Origin: Paenibacillus polymyxa
GTDB taxonomy: Bacteria > Bacillota > Bacilli > Paenibacillales > Paenibacillaceae
DNA length: 64,000 bases
NCBI RefSeq assembly: GCF_001719045.1
Contig: NZ_CP015423.1
Span: 4,339,501-4,403,500, forward strand
Direction: 5' to 3'
The translations under genes were made by a program, and so were the position numbers. Below, piece by piece: positions 35,748-43,953 of this stretch. The stretch's first letter is position 1, and each line of letters opens with the position of its first letter. The notes under the pieces were generated by a model. That model did not search any database. It was not told the DNA's origin and worked only from the letters and a program-made list of their open reading frames with translations.

Positions 35748-36428
35748 ATGGTAGAACAATGGAGGCAGGCAGAAGACATCATAAGTCAAGTGACCGTATA
35801 CAGTACAGAGGATAATGATCCGGTTACCATTAAAACAGCTACTCAAGACGTCCGCTGTATTGGCATCGGGACAGATGCGGCCGTATTTACGCTCGATACG
35901 TTGCCAGGCTACGCGTTCAAGGTGTACTCAGACATGGCGATCGAGAAGAAAGATGCGGAGGCCGACGTATATGAGCGTTTGCGAGGGTCTGACTTTTTTC
36001 CTCATTATTACGGAAAAGGCGACAAGTATATTGTCATAAGTTATGAATCCGGTATTACGCTGCTGGATTGTTTGCTGCAAGGAATTCCTGTGCCAGAGCA
36101 GGTCATTCTGGATGTGGAAAAGGCGAGGGAATTTGTCCGATCCAAGGGGCTGAATCCCCGTGATATTCACCTTAAGAATGTACTTATGCAAGATGGGCGT
36201 GCCAAGGTATTGGACGTATCGGAATACGTGAAGGAAGGCGATGACAAGCGCTGGGAGCATTTGGTGTGGGCATATCATACGTTTTATTCCGGTATCTCGG
36301 AGGTTAAGGTGCCCTCATGGATTTTGGATACGATTAAAAAATGGTACTACAAACTGGATAACTCCAACTTTAATCTGGAGGAGTTTGCTCAGCGTGCCAG
36401 TCAATTGTTCTCTAAATGGAGGTCATAA
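35748..36428 (+). CDS. Divergent protein-kinase-like protein (YrzF-like)
   Basis: A 226-residue protein with a reduced eukaryotic-type kinase fold. A nucleotide loop GIGTDAAVF (about 44) and a Lys in YAFKVYSD (about 57) are visible. The catalytic loop reads LNPRDIHLKNVL (about 140) with Asp present but HRD replaced by PRD, and VLDVSEY takes the place of DFG. The size and sequence recall Bacillus YrzF, annotated as a putative serine/threonine kinase. The altered catalytic motifs leave activity open. AGGAGGGG is 8-9 nt before the ATG. Monocistronic. Confidence 0.78.
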   Translation: MVEQWRQAEDIISQVTVYSTEDNDPVTIKTATQDVRCIGIGTDAAVFTLDTLPGYAFKVYSDMAIEKKDAEADVYERLRGSDFFPHYYGKGDKYIVISYESGITLLDCLLQGIPVPEQVILDVEKAREFVRSKGLNPRDIHLKNVLMQDGRAKVLDVSEYVKEGDDKRWEHLVWAYHTFYSGISEVKVPSWILDTIKKWYYKLDNSNFNLEEFAQRASQLFSKWRS

Positions 36429-36469
36429 CCGCTGTAAAGATAACGGATATGAAGCTTGATCTCTCGATA

Positions 36470-36516
36470 GCAAAAAGGATTGCACCCGCATTTAGGGGAG
36501 CAATCCTTTTCTTTTA
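36470..36516. terminator. Bidirectional terminator between the YrzF-like gene and malic enzyme
   Basis: AAAAAGGATTGC pairs with GCAATCCTTTTC; T-runs lie on both strands, and it just reaches the malic enzyme stop. Confidence 0.82.
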
Positions 36517-37932
36517 TCTGAAATCCCGAGGCACTCTTCTGGCTGTACCGCTCGCAATGGCGGCTTGAATCACCTTTTCACGAACCCGTTGAACCGCACT
36601 CTCGTTAAATACACCTGGGATAATATACAACTTGTTTAGTTCTTCAGGACGGATCGTGCCTGCGATGGCCTCTGCGGCCGCCAGCTTCATCTCTTCGTTG
36701 ATTTCACGGGCACGGCAGTCGAGCGCTGCTCGAAAGATGCCAGGGAAACAAAGTACATTGTTAATTTGGTTGGGATAGTCCGAACGTCCGGTGGCGATGA
36801 CACCTGCAATGTCCTCGACGTCCTCTGGCGCAATTTCAGGAACCGGGTTAGCCATAGTGAACAGCACCGGGGCTTCTTTCATACGTTTCACGTCTTCTCG
36901 TTGCAGTATTCCACCTGCCGACAGACCGATAAACACGTCAGCGTCCTTCAGAACCTCGGACAGCGTACCCGACAGCCGATCAGGGTTGGTATGCTGTGCA
37001 TACCAGTTCCACATCGGATGCTCGTATGTTTCATCAGCTGTAAGAGCCCCATGGCGGTCTACGCCAATGATGTTGACAGCCCCTGCAGATAGCAAAATTT
37101 TGGTGCAAGCCACACCCGCAGCCCCGATACCACAGACGACAATTTTGACGTCAGACAGGGCTTTGCCGACAACTTTGAGCGCATTGATCAGCCCTGCGTA
37201 TAAAACGACAGCTGTGCCGTGCTGATCGTCATGAAAAACAGGTATGTCCAGCTCTTTACGTAACCGCTGTTCAATCTCAAAGCATCGTGGCGATGAAATA
37301 TCCTCCAGATTAATACCGCCAAAAGCTGGGGCCATTTGCTTAATGGCCTTAATGATCTCTTCGGTGTCCTGCGTATCCAGACAGATTGGAAAGGCATCGA
37401 CGGAGCCGAGCTGCTTGAACAGCATGGCTTTGCCTTCCATAACCGGCATGGCTGCATAGGGACCGATGTTACCTAGCCCGAGGACAGCGCTTCCGTCAGA
37501 GACGACAGCGACCGTGTTGCGCTTGATCGTCAAACGGAAAGCTTTGTCGGGTTCCTCGTGAATCGCCATGCATACGCGTGCCACATCGGGGGTATATACC
37601 CGGGATAAGTCATCGCGGTTTTGAATTGGGACTTTGGGCTGCATTTCAATTTTGCCTCCGAGGTGTAATAGGAAGGTACGATCAGAGATGGATAATACCT
37701 TAACACCTTGTGCTTTTTTAATTCGGGCAATCATACGGTCGATTTCTGCTGGATCGGCAATGGTCACCGTAATATCCCTCACGGTGACCTTCTCAGAGGT
37801 GCTAATGACGTCAATGGCAATCACATCTCCGCCATGTTCGTTTACCAGCGTAATCAATTGACCAAATTGGATGTGCCCGGTGGAAATTTCCAATCGTAAA
37901 ATGATGTTTTTACCGCCAATACCGCCTTGCAT
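36514..37932 (-). CDS. NAD(P)-dependent malic enzyme with N-terminal ACT domain
   Basis: Oxidatively decarboxylates malate to pyruvate. 472 residues: an ACT-like regulatory domain (about 10-85), then the malic enzyme core. The catalytic Tyr is in SRVYTPDVARV, followed by VSDGSAVLGLGNIGPYAAMP, GGINLEDISSPRCFEIE, the metal site PVFHDDQHGTA, the Rossmann motif VVCGIGAAGVACTKILL and MANPVPEI. The first ATG at 37956 precedes the ribosome binding site; AAAGGAGG is 6-7 nt before ATG 37932, giving MQGGIGGKN. The ACT domain suggests amino-acid control of activity. Monocistronic. Confidence 0.93.
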   Translation of the reverse strand: MQGGIGGKNIILRLEISTGHIQFGQLITLVNEHGGDVIAIDVISTSEKVTVRDITVTIADPAEIDRMIARIKKAQGVKVLSISDRTFLLHLGGKIEMQPKVPIQNRDDLSRVYTPDVARVCMAIHEEPDKAFRLTIKRNTVAVVSDGSAVLGLGNIGPYAAMPVMEGKAMLFKQLGSVDAFPICLDTQDTEEIIKAIKQMAPAFGGINLEDISSPRCFEIEQRLRKELDIPVFHDDQHGTAVVLYAGLINALKVVGKALSDVKIVVCGIGAAGVACTKILLSAGAVNIIGVDRHGALTADETYEHPMWNWYAQHTNPDRLSGTLSEVLKDADVFIGLSAGGILQREDVKRMKEAPVLFTMANPVPEIAPEDVEDIAGVIATGRSDYPNQINNVLCFPGIFRAALDCRAREINEEMKLAAAEAIAGTIRPEELNKLYIIPGVFNESAVQRVREKVIQAAIASGTARRVPRDFR

Positions 37933-38113
37933 ACAAATTCCTCCTTTGTTTTCCATAACAAAATCATACGTAGAATCAATTGATTGCGCTTACAATAAGG
38001 AGCGGATGTAAAATCCATGCTGTTATTTTAAATTAGTGGTTTCTTCCCCTATCATAGTGAACAATCTCTCGCTTGTACAGATCAAGTTGAGTAATATCTA
38101 TTATTTTGTATTT

Positions 38114-38166
38114 AAAAAAGGACGAAAGCCCGGCTATATCCCAGTCCAAGCGATCCTCCTTTTTTC
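38114..38166 (-). terminator. Probable terminator of speD
   Basis: AAAAAAGGA/TCCTTTTTT outer stem with GC-rich interior on the minus strand, about 40 bp after the speD stop. Confidence 0.6.
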
Positions 38167-38204
38167 AATGAAATGATCTATTTTATTTTTACGCATTCGA
38201 TCTG

Positions 38205-39011
38205 TTATGTCATATTTTTACCGTAGTAAATTTCGTCCATTTCGATTTTGAGACGTGTTGATATATTTTGTTGCTCTTTTTCACTCAGGCTTTCCTTGGT
38301 GTAGCCGAACAGGTAATTGTCCAGATCGAATTGTTTTAGCTTACATTTGGTATGGAAAATATTTTCCTGATACACATTCACGTCGATCATGTCATACTGA
38401 CTGCGCACTTCGTCCGGAATATAGTTTTGAATGGAGGCGATATCATGGTCGATGAAAAGCTTATGTCCATTCGTATCACGTGTGAAGCCGCGCACCCGAT
38501 AATCAATCGTCATAATGTCGGTGTCGAAAGAATGAGTCAAATAGTGGAGTGCCTTGAGCGGGGAGATTTCCCCACAGGTAGAGACATCAATATCTGCTCG
38601 AAACGTACTGATCCCCTCGTCTGGATGATATTCCGGGTAGGTGTGAACCGTAATGTGGCTTTTATCCAGCTGTATCACGACAGATTCAGGTAGGGGGCCG
38701 GGTGACTCGGCATAAGATTCAGTCGGTACCTCCACAATGGGTCCTTCTGATATAAGTACGGTCACGCTGGCTCCTTGAGGTACATAATCCTGCTGGGCTA
38801 CGTTGAGCACGTGGGCGCCGATAATGTCAGATACATTTTTTAAAATAGCTGTCAGTCGATCTGAGTTGTATTGTTCATCAATATATTCAATATACGCCTC
38901 GCGTTCTTCTTTGGTTTTGGTGTAACAAATATCGTACATGTTGAAGCTCAATGATTTGGTCAGGTTGTTAAATCCGTGCAGGGTAATCCGCTGTTCCGGT
39001 GTTATGGTCAT
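38205..39011 (-). CDS. speD: S-adenosylmethionine decarboxylase proenzyme
   Basis: Makes decarboxylated AdoMet for spermidine synthesis. 268 residues, the long E. coli-type proenzyme. Self-cleavage is expected at S118 in [14 protein letters not shown], which becomes the pyruvoyl cofactor. [17 protein letters not shown] with its conserved Cys and [10 protein letters not shown] support the assignment. AAGGGG lies 9 nt before the ATG. No speE or speH is adjacent, so it is a stand-alone gene with its own terminator. Confidence 0.94.
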   Translation of the reverse strand: MTITPEQRITLHGFNNLTKSLSFNMYDICYTKTKEEREAYIEYIDEQYNSDRLTAILKNVSDIIGAHVLNVAQQDYVPQGASVTVLISEGPIVEVPTESYAESPGPLPESVVIQLDKSHITVHTYPEYHPDEGISTFRADIDVSTCGEISPLKALHYLTHSFDTDIMTIDYRVRGFTRDTNGHKLFIDHDIASIQNYIPDEVRSQYDMIDVNVYQENIFHTKCKLKQFDLDNYLFGYTKESLSEKEQQNISTRLKIEMDEIYYGKNMT

Positions 39012-39826
39012 AGGCTATTTCCCCTTATAGTCGCAGTATTCGTACATAATATTCCCAACACGCCTTTTCATATACCGATTCATAAAATCAGTTTTGTAGT
39101 GAATCCATTTCATAATACCTTTAGTAGCTTTAATAAAGAGTACATATAGATCAAAATGGTTCAATTTGTCTATATGTAGTATACACTTCGTTAGTTTAAT
39201 CATTTATGAAATCGATTCTTAACTGTTAGATTAAAGGCTTGAACAAGTATGTCTTACCCGTTTGGCATAATTAAAAACAGGTAGGGGAGTGGCTTTGTTT
39301 TTACATGTATGGAAATTTTAATGTATATATATTTTATTTCTTACTCAGCAATTTTTAAGTAACAGGACTTATAATGTGGACTATGCATACGAAGAAGGAA
39401 CTGAATGGACAGAGGAGTCGTAGTAAGACATAAGAACCGGGTTAGTAATTCATTAATTCATTAATTTAATGTGTTTCACCTTCACAATGCCGAAAGCTTA
39501 ACCGAATATGATTATAGACCCAAAAAAATAGTGATTTTGTATATTGCGAAAATCGAGAAAAGCAACTTCAGCTAATAATATGCGTATAATGAAATAAACG
39601 TAAGAAGCTGAGAATTATGAAGTTAAAATGAATTTTGATAGCAAAATTCATTTTATAAACCGATCAAATATTACTATAAGGATTTTACAAAATTCGATTC
39701 CAGTCGCTCCGAAGTGCAAGTTATAGACGAACTAAACCATTTCGATCTATATGTTGTTCATTGGAATTTGCTTATTGGATTTTTGCAAAATCCTCTACTG
39801 TAAAAAACGGTGGAAGGAGTATCAAG
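39012..39826. other. Long AT-rich intergenic region with relics
   Basis: About 815 bp without a supportable gene. A 62-codon minus frame (39015-39203) has no ribosome binding site, but encodes KLNHFDLYV, which is also encoded on the plus strand at about 39728-39753. The underlying 20 bases (39142-39161 and 39735-39754) match at 19 positions in inverted orientation. A tandem TAATTCAT run lies near 39449, and a 12-bp hairpin at 39625. It looks like decayed coding sequence. Confidence 0.5.
39625..39654. repeat. Perfect 12-bp inverted repeat
   Basis: AAAATGAATTTT-gatagc-AAAATTCATTTT. AT-only stem; may be a terminator remnant or simply low-complexity structure. No gene ends nearby on either strand. 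Confidence 0.45.
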
Positions 39827-40675
39827 ATGCTGGCTTTGTCCGATCCGGCCTGGACTCTACTCCAAGGCCCCTACGGTTCCTCTCAATACGTCCCAGAAAT
39901 GTTGAAACAGCTCCAAGCCGGATATGACGGCGAAATGGCTGACACCTTGTATTGGGAGGAACTGTATCACCAAAATACATTGTATACTTGTACATTTGCG
40001 GCTGTTCCTTACCTTGTAGACATTGCGTTAAAAAGTTCTGATATAGGGATTCGTGCAGATATATATAACATTTGCGGAATATTCGAAGCGAAGAATAACA
40101 ATCCCTTACATACCAAAGTTCCATTGGAATTTACAAGGGATCAGGTGAAAGTGGATTCTAGTGTGGCTGAATATATTTATGCGCAATATCGGTGTGCCAT
40201 TGTCCGACTTGCAGAATTGACTGAAGAAATGGTGCTCTATGCGAAAGAACACGAAGGAGATGTAGGTAAACGCTATGTTCTGGCTGCGGGTGCCGCTTTT
40301 CAGGGTTATCGCAGCATAGCTTATATGCTACAAAGTTTCGATACAGGTGACGAATATACGCTGGATTGTCCGCATTGCGGTACCCCGCTCTATATTTGGC
40401 CTGATGAACAGAATGACACCCTGGTTGTCTATGATAAGGACCCTGTAAATTCAGACAATCTGGTTCCCCACCCAATCCGCCCCCGTTCATTGGACCATAA
40501 AGGTGCTAATATACAGTGGTTACACGAATATGCCCAAAAAATTGAAGAGAACAAGCTTCTTGCTCAATTACCCTATTTAATCGGTTGGCTAGATTGTCCA
40601 GCGTGTAATACGCCCATATATATATGGGATGAGTTGATGAAAATGGCTGATGGTGTTCGGAGGTATACCGCTTAA
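39827..40675 (+). CDS. HEAT-like protein with two C-terminal CxxC knuckles
   Basis: A 282-residue cytoplasmic protein of no assigned function. WEELYHQNTLYTCTFAAVPY (about 45-64) resembles the LYHQGxxxxASYAAVPHL segment of widespread HEAT-repeat-like bacterial hypotheticals. The C-terminal half holds two copies of a Cys motif, LDCPHCGTPLYIW (about 183) and LDCPACNTPIYIW (about 262), likely a shared zinc site or two rubredoxin-like knuckles. The frame starts at 39761, but GGAG 8 nt before ATG 39827 gives MLALSDPAW. It has a long AT-rich leader and no operon partner. Confidence 0.75.
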   Translation: MLALSDPAWTLLQGPYGSSQYVPEMLKQLQAGYDGEMADTLYWEELYHQNTLYTCTFAAVPYLVDIALKSSDIGIRADIYNICGIFEAKNNNPLHTKVPLEFTRDQVKVDSSVAEYIYAQYRCAIVRLAELTEEMVLYAKEHEGDVGKRYVLAAGAAFQGYRSIAYMLQSFDTGDEYTLDCPHCGTPLYIWPDEQNDTLVVYDKDPVNSDNLVPHPIRPRSLDHKGANIQWLHEYAQKIEENKLLAQLPYLIGWLDCPACNTPIYIWDELMKMADGVRRYTA

Positions 40676-40761
40676 TCAATCAAAAAAAGGGTGCTGTTTT
40701 CTACAGCCCCCTCATTTCCTCTTCTATTTTTCCATCTAATCTCCGTATGCTTTGCTCAATT

Positions 40762-41775
40762 CTACTCCCGAAACGGATTCAAAAAAGTTTTAGGAATATC
40801 GGATTCAAAACGCAGCAATACTCCGGTGACGGGATGAATAAATGACAATACCCTCGCATGTAGGCCAAGGCGCCCAATCGACTTGGATTTGGAACCGTAT
40901 TTTTTATCTCCAACAATTGGATGACCGATATCCTCCATATGTACGCGGATTTGATTTTTGCGTCCGGTTTCCAAACGTACTTCCAGCAAAGAAAAATGAC
41001 GATTGGCTTGAAGTAGCTTGTAATGAGTGACTGCGTGCTGTCCGTCATTCGGATAAGGACTGGAATACATTTTTAGCGTCTTGCTTTCTTTCAGCCATGA
41101 GGTGATTGTACCCTCAGCTTTTTTAACCTGTCCTTCTACAAGAGCAATGTATGTTCGTTCATACACAACTTCCTTCCACGCTTTTTGCATTTCCTGCTGT
41201 ATGGCTTCGCTTTTTGCAAACATCATCACTCCTGATGTATCACGATCCAAACGATGCAGTACAAAAATACGATTGTACGGATGTTCGCGCCTCACATGGG
41301 CCGTAAGCTGGCGATAGGCTGTTACTTCCTGCTCCTGCGCTGAAGCCACGGACAGCAACCCGGCATCCTTATGGATAACGATAATGGCTTCATCCTCATG
41401 CAAGATACGTAGCCCAGTCAGTGGTACGACGGGAGTTACTTTTTCCTTGGAAAGCGCGACAGTCTGACCTTGCTCCAGTGGAAAATTGTGCACGGTACGC
41501 GGAATGCCGTTGACGGACACCTGCCCACGAGCCAGTGCTGATTTAATGGAGTTACGACCCATGCCAGTCACATGCTCTACTAAAAAGCTTAACAGCTCGG
41601 CAGGCTCCTGGACGATGTATGTTTTGGCAGGGGCTTTATCAAAAGCATTCGTTCTCCGTTGAGCTTCCGGTCTATGGGAGCCAGATCTTCCGGCAGGTTT
41701 ATGACTGCGTTTGGAATGGCTTGCGTTTGACGTAGATTTTGTATGATTTTTCCGTTGGGGTTTCCGATTGTTCAT
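40762..41775 (-). CDS. RluA family pseudouridine synthase
   Basis: A 337-residue RNA pseudouridine synthase. A Lys/Arg/Ser-rich N-terminal tail of about 55 residues is unusual in length. The S4-type RNA-binding region is LLSFLVEHVTGMGRNSIKSA (about 60-79), and the catalytic Asp lies in FVLHRLDRDTSGVMMFAK (about 180). The C-terminal ETGRKNQIRVHMEDIGHPI is the RluA/RluD signature. Target rRNA position is unknown. AGGAG is 10 nt before ATG 41775; the ATG at 41823 lies upstream of that site. Confidence 0.9.
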   Translation of the reverse strand: MNNRKPQRKNHTKSTSNASHSKRSHKPAGRSGSHRPEAQRRTNAFDKAPAKTYIVQEPAELLSFLVEHVTGMGRNSIKSALARGQVSVNGIPRTVHNFPLEQGQTVALSKEKVTPVVPLTGLRILHEDEAIIVIHKDAGLLSVASAQEQEVTAYRQLTAHVRREHPYNRIFVLHRLDRDTSGVMMFAKSEAIQQEMQKAWKEVVYERTYIALVEGQVKKAEGTITSWLKESKTLKMYSSPYPNDGQHAVTHYKLLQANRHFSLLEVRLETGRKNQIRVHMEDIGHPIVGDKKYGSKSKSIGRLGLHARVLSFIHPVTGVLLRFESDIPKTFLNPFRE

Positions 41776-41998
41776 GGGTTCTTTCTCCTTCTTGGAACCG
41801 TGTCTCTTCATAATTATGGACAAATTTGCGGCACCGTGTTCACTATATCATGAGAAAACAGCGAACGCCATAAGGGACTAAACCAGATTGGCAGTCTTCT
41901 AGCGGTTGAACATTACCCTGAACCCCGGTAAACTAAAGGTAACGAAAGAAAAGCCGATATGCGTCAAGGACGCTAGAAATATGAGGAGTTTTGAAACT

Positions 41999-43897
41999 AT
42001 GAGTGTACAAGCACCAACATTGGAACGGGCGCAGGACTTGCTGCAAAAATTTTATGGCTATCCCGATTTCCGGGAGGGACAAAAGAAAATTGTGGCCAGT
42101 ATGCTGGAGGGCAACGATACGTTGGGCATCATGCCGACAGGGGGCGGAAAATCGATATGCTACCAGATCCCCGCGTTGTTGCATGAGGGGCTGACCATTG
42201 TCGTGTCACCGCTCATCTCGCTGATGAAGGACCAGGTGGATGCGCTGACCACAATGGGGATTGCTGCTGCCTACATCAATAGTACGTTGAGTGGTCGAGA
42301 AGTGAATGATCGCATACGAGCCGCACGGAATGGTGACTTGAAGTTACTGTATGTCGCACCGGAACGACTGGAATTGGACTGGTTTCGCGATGAAATGGCT
42401 CAGTTGCCGATTTCCTGCGTTGCGGTAGATGAGGCTCACTGCGTATCCCAATGGGGCCATGATTTCCGTACCAGCTACCTGGCGGTGGCTCCATTCGTGG
42501 ACGGGCTGTATGAACGCCCAATCGTGGCGGCGTTTACGGCAACGGCGACACCGCAGGTCATGGATGATATCGTGCGTCTGCTTCGTCTGCGCTCACCGGA
42601 GACGTTCGTTACAGGCCTTGGACGGCCCAATTTGGCGTTCAGTGTGCTGCGTGGGGAAGACAAACGCAGCTTTTTACTGAATTATACCCGTGAGCATGAG
42701 GGTGAATCGGGCATTATTTATGCGGCGACACGTAAGGACGTGGACGATTTGTACCAACGGCTACGTGACGCAGGCATGGCGGCCGGACGCTATCATGCCG
42801 GGATGACAGATCAGGAACGTGCAGATAGCCAGGAAGGGTTTCTGTACGACGATATCCGTGTCATTGTAGCAACCAATGCCTTTGGCATGGGGATAGATAA
42901 ATCGAACGTACGCTATGTCATTCACTACAACATGCCTAAAAATATGGAGGCTTACGTACAAGAGGCGGGACGAGCAGGACGTGATGGCGACCCGAGTCAA
43001 TGTATTTTACTGTTCGGACCGCAAGATATTGTGACGCAGAAGTTCCTGATTGAGCAAAATCCACAGGATGAAGACCGCAAGCGCAACGACTACCGCAAAC
43101 TCCAGCAGATGGTTGATTATTGCTACACGACTCGTTGCCTACGTACGGCACAGCTTGAGTATTTCGGAGAAGCGGAGGAGCATGAAGCTTGCGGCATATG
43201 CAGTTCATGTACAGATGAGCGGGAATTGGTTGATATGACCATAGATGCGCAGAAGATTTTTTCGTGCATTCATCGCATGCGGGAACGTTATGGGGTCTCG
43301 ATGGTCGCTTCGGTGTTGAAAGGATCGCGTAACAAAAAAGTGCTGCAATATGGTTTTGACAGCCTGCCGACCTATGGCGTGATGGGCAACCGGACGGAAA
43401 AAGAAATTGCCGAAATTATCAATGTTCTTGTTTCGGAAGGCTATCTGATGTTGTCCGAGGGACAATATCCGGTTGTACGCTTGCAGCAGCTTGCGGCTGA
43501 GGTGCTGAAAGGCCAGCGAGAAGTCATGCAGCGTGTGGTGCGACATGCCACGGCTTTTGCAGGTGGAGCAGGTTCACGCGGACGACAGGGACGCGATGCA
43601 TACCCGGCTGCAGTCAACGAAACCGTGTTCGAGCAATTGCGCCTGATTCGCCGCGATCTGGCCGCTCAGGAGCATGTACCGTCTTATATCATTTTCAATG
43701 ATGCAACGCTGCGTGAGATGAGCGTAGCGAGCCCGCAATCCGAGGCAGACATGTTGCGGATCAAGGGTGTCGGCGAAGTGAAGTTCCGCAAGTACGGCAA
43801 GCCGTTTCTTGATTTTTTCCAAAATCAGGGGAATATCGGGGGGACGGTAAGTGAGGATGAGATTTATGCAGACGATGTGTACGAGGATTTTGAATAG
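41999..43897 (+). CDS. recQ: ATP-dependent DNA helicase RecQ
   Basis: A 3'-5' helicase for recombination and replication repair. 632 residues: helicase core with PTGGGKS (Walker A, about 46-52), DEAHCVSQWGHDFR (motif II, about 140) and GMGIDKSNVRYVIHYNMPKN (positions about 302-321), QEAGRAGRDG (motif VI). The RecQ zinc site is CLRTAQLEYFGEAEEHEACG followed by CSSC, then the RQC winged helix and a C-terminal HRDC domain (about 540-610). GAGGAG is 11 nt before ATG 41999; upstream in-frame ATGs lack this. It probably forms an operon with the radical SAM gene 57 bp downstream. Confidence 0.94.
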   Translation: MSVQAPTLERAQDLLQKFYGYPDFREGQKKIVASMLEGNDTLGIMPTGGGKSICYQIPALLHEGLTIVVSPLISLMKDQVDALTTMGIAAAYINSTLSGREVNDRIRAARNGDLKLLYVAPERLELDWFRDEMAQLPISCVAVDEAHCVSQWGHDFRTSYLAVAPFVDGLYERPIVAAFTATATPQVMDDIVRLLRLRSPETFVTGLGRPNLAFSVLRGEDKRSFLLNYTREHEGESGIIYAATRKDVDDLYQRLRDAGMAAGRYHAGMTDQERADSQEGFLYDDIRVIVATNAFGMGIDKSNVRYVIHYNMPKNMEAYVQEAGRAGRDGDPSQCILLFGPQDIVTQKFLIEQNPQDEDRKRNDYRKLQQMVDYCYTTRCLRTAQLEYFGEAEEHEACGICSSCTDERELVDMTIDAQKIFSCIHRMRERYGVSMVASVLKGSRNKKVLQYGFDSLPTYGVMGNRTEKEIAEIINVLVSEGYLMLSEGQYPVVRLQQLAAEVLKGQREVMQRVVRHATAFAGGAGSRGRQGRDAYPAAVNETVFEQLRLIRRDLAAQEHVPSYIIFNDATLREMSVASPQSEADMLRIKGVGEVKFRKYGKPFLDFFQNQGNIGGTVSEDEIYADDVYEDFE

Positions 43898-43953
43898 CTA
43901 TACTAAGGTAAGGGGATATAACAGTTCATGCAAACTATAGAAGGTTGTGACCT

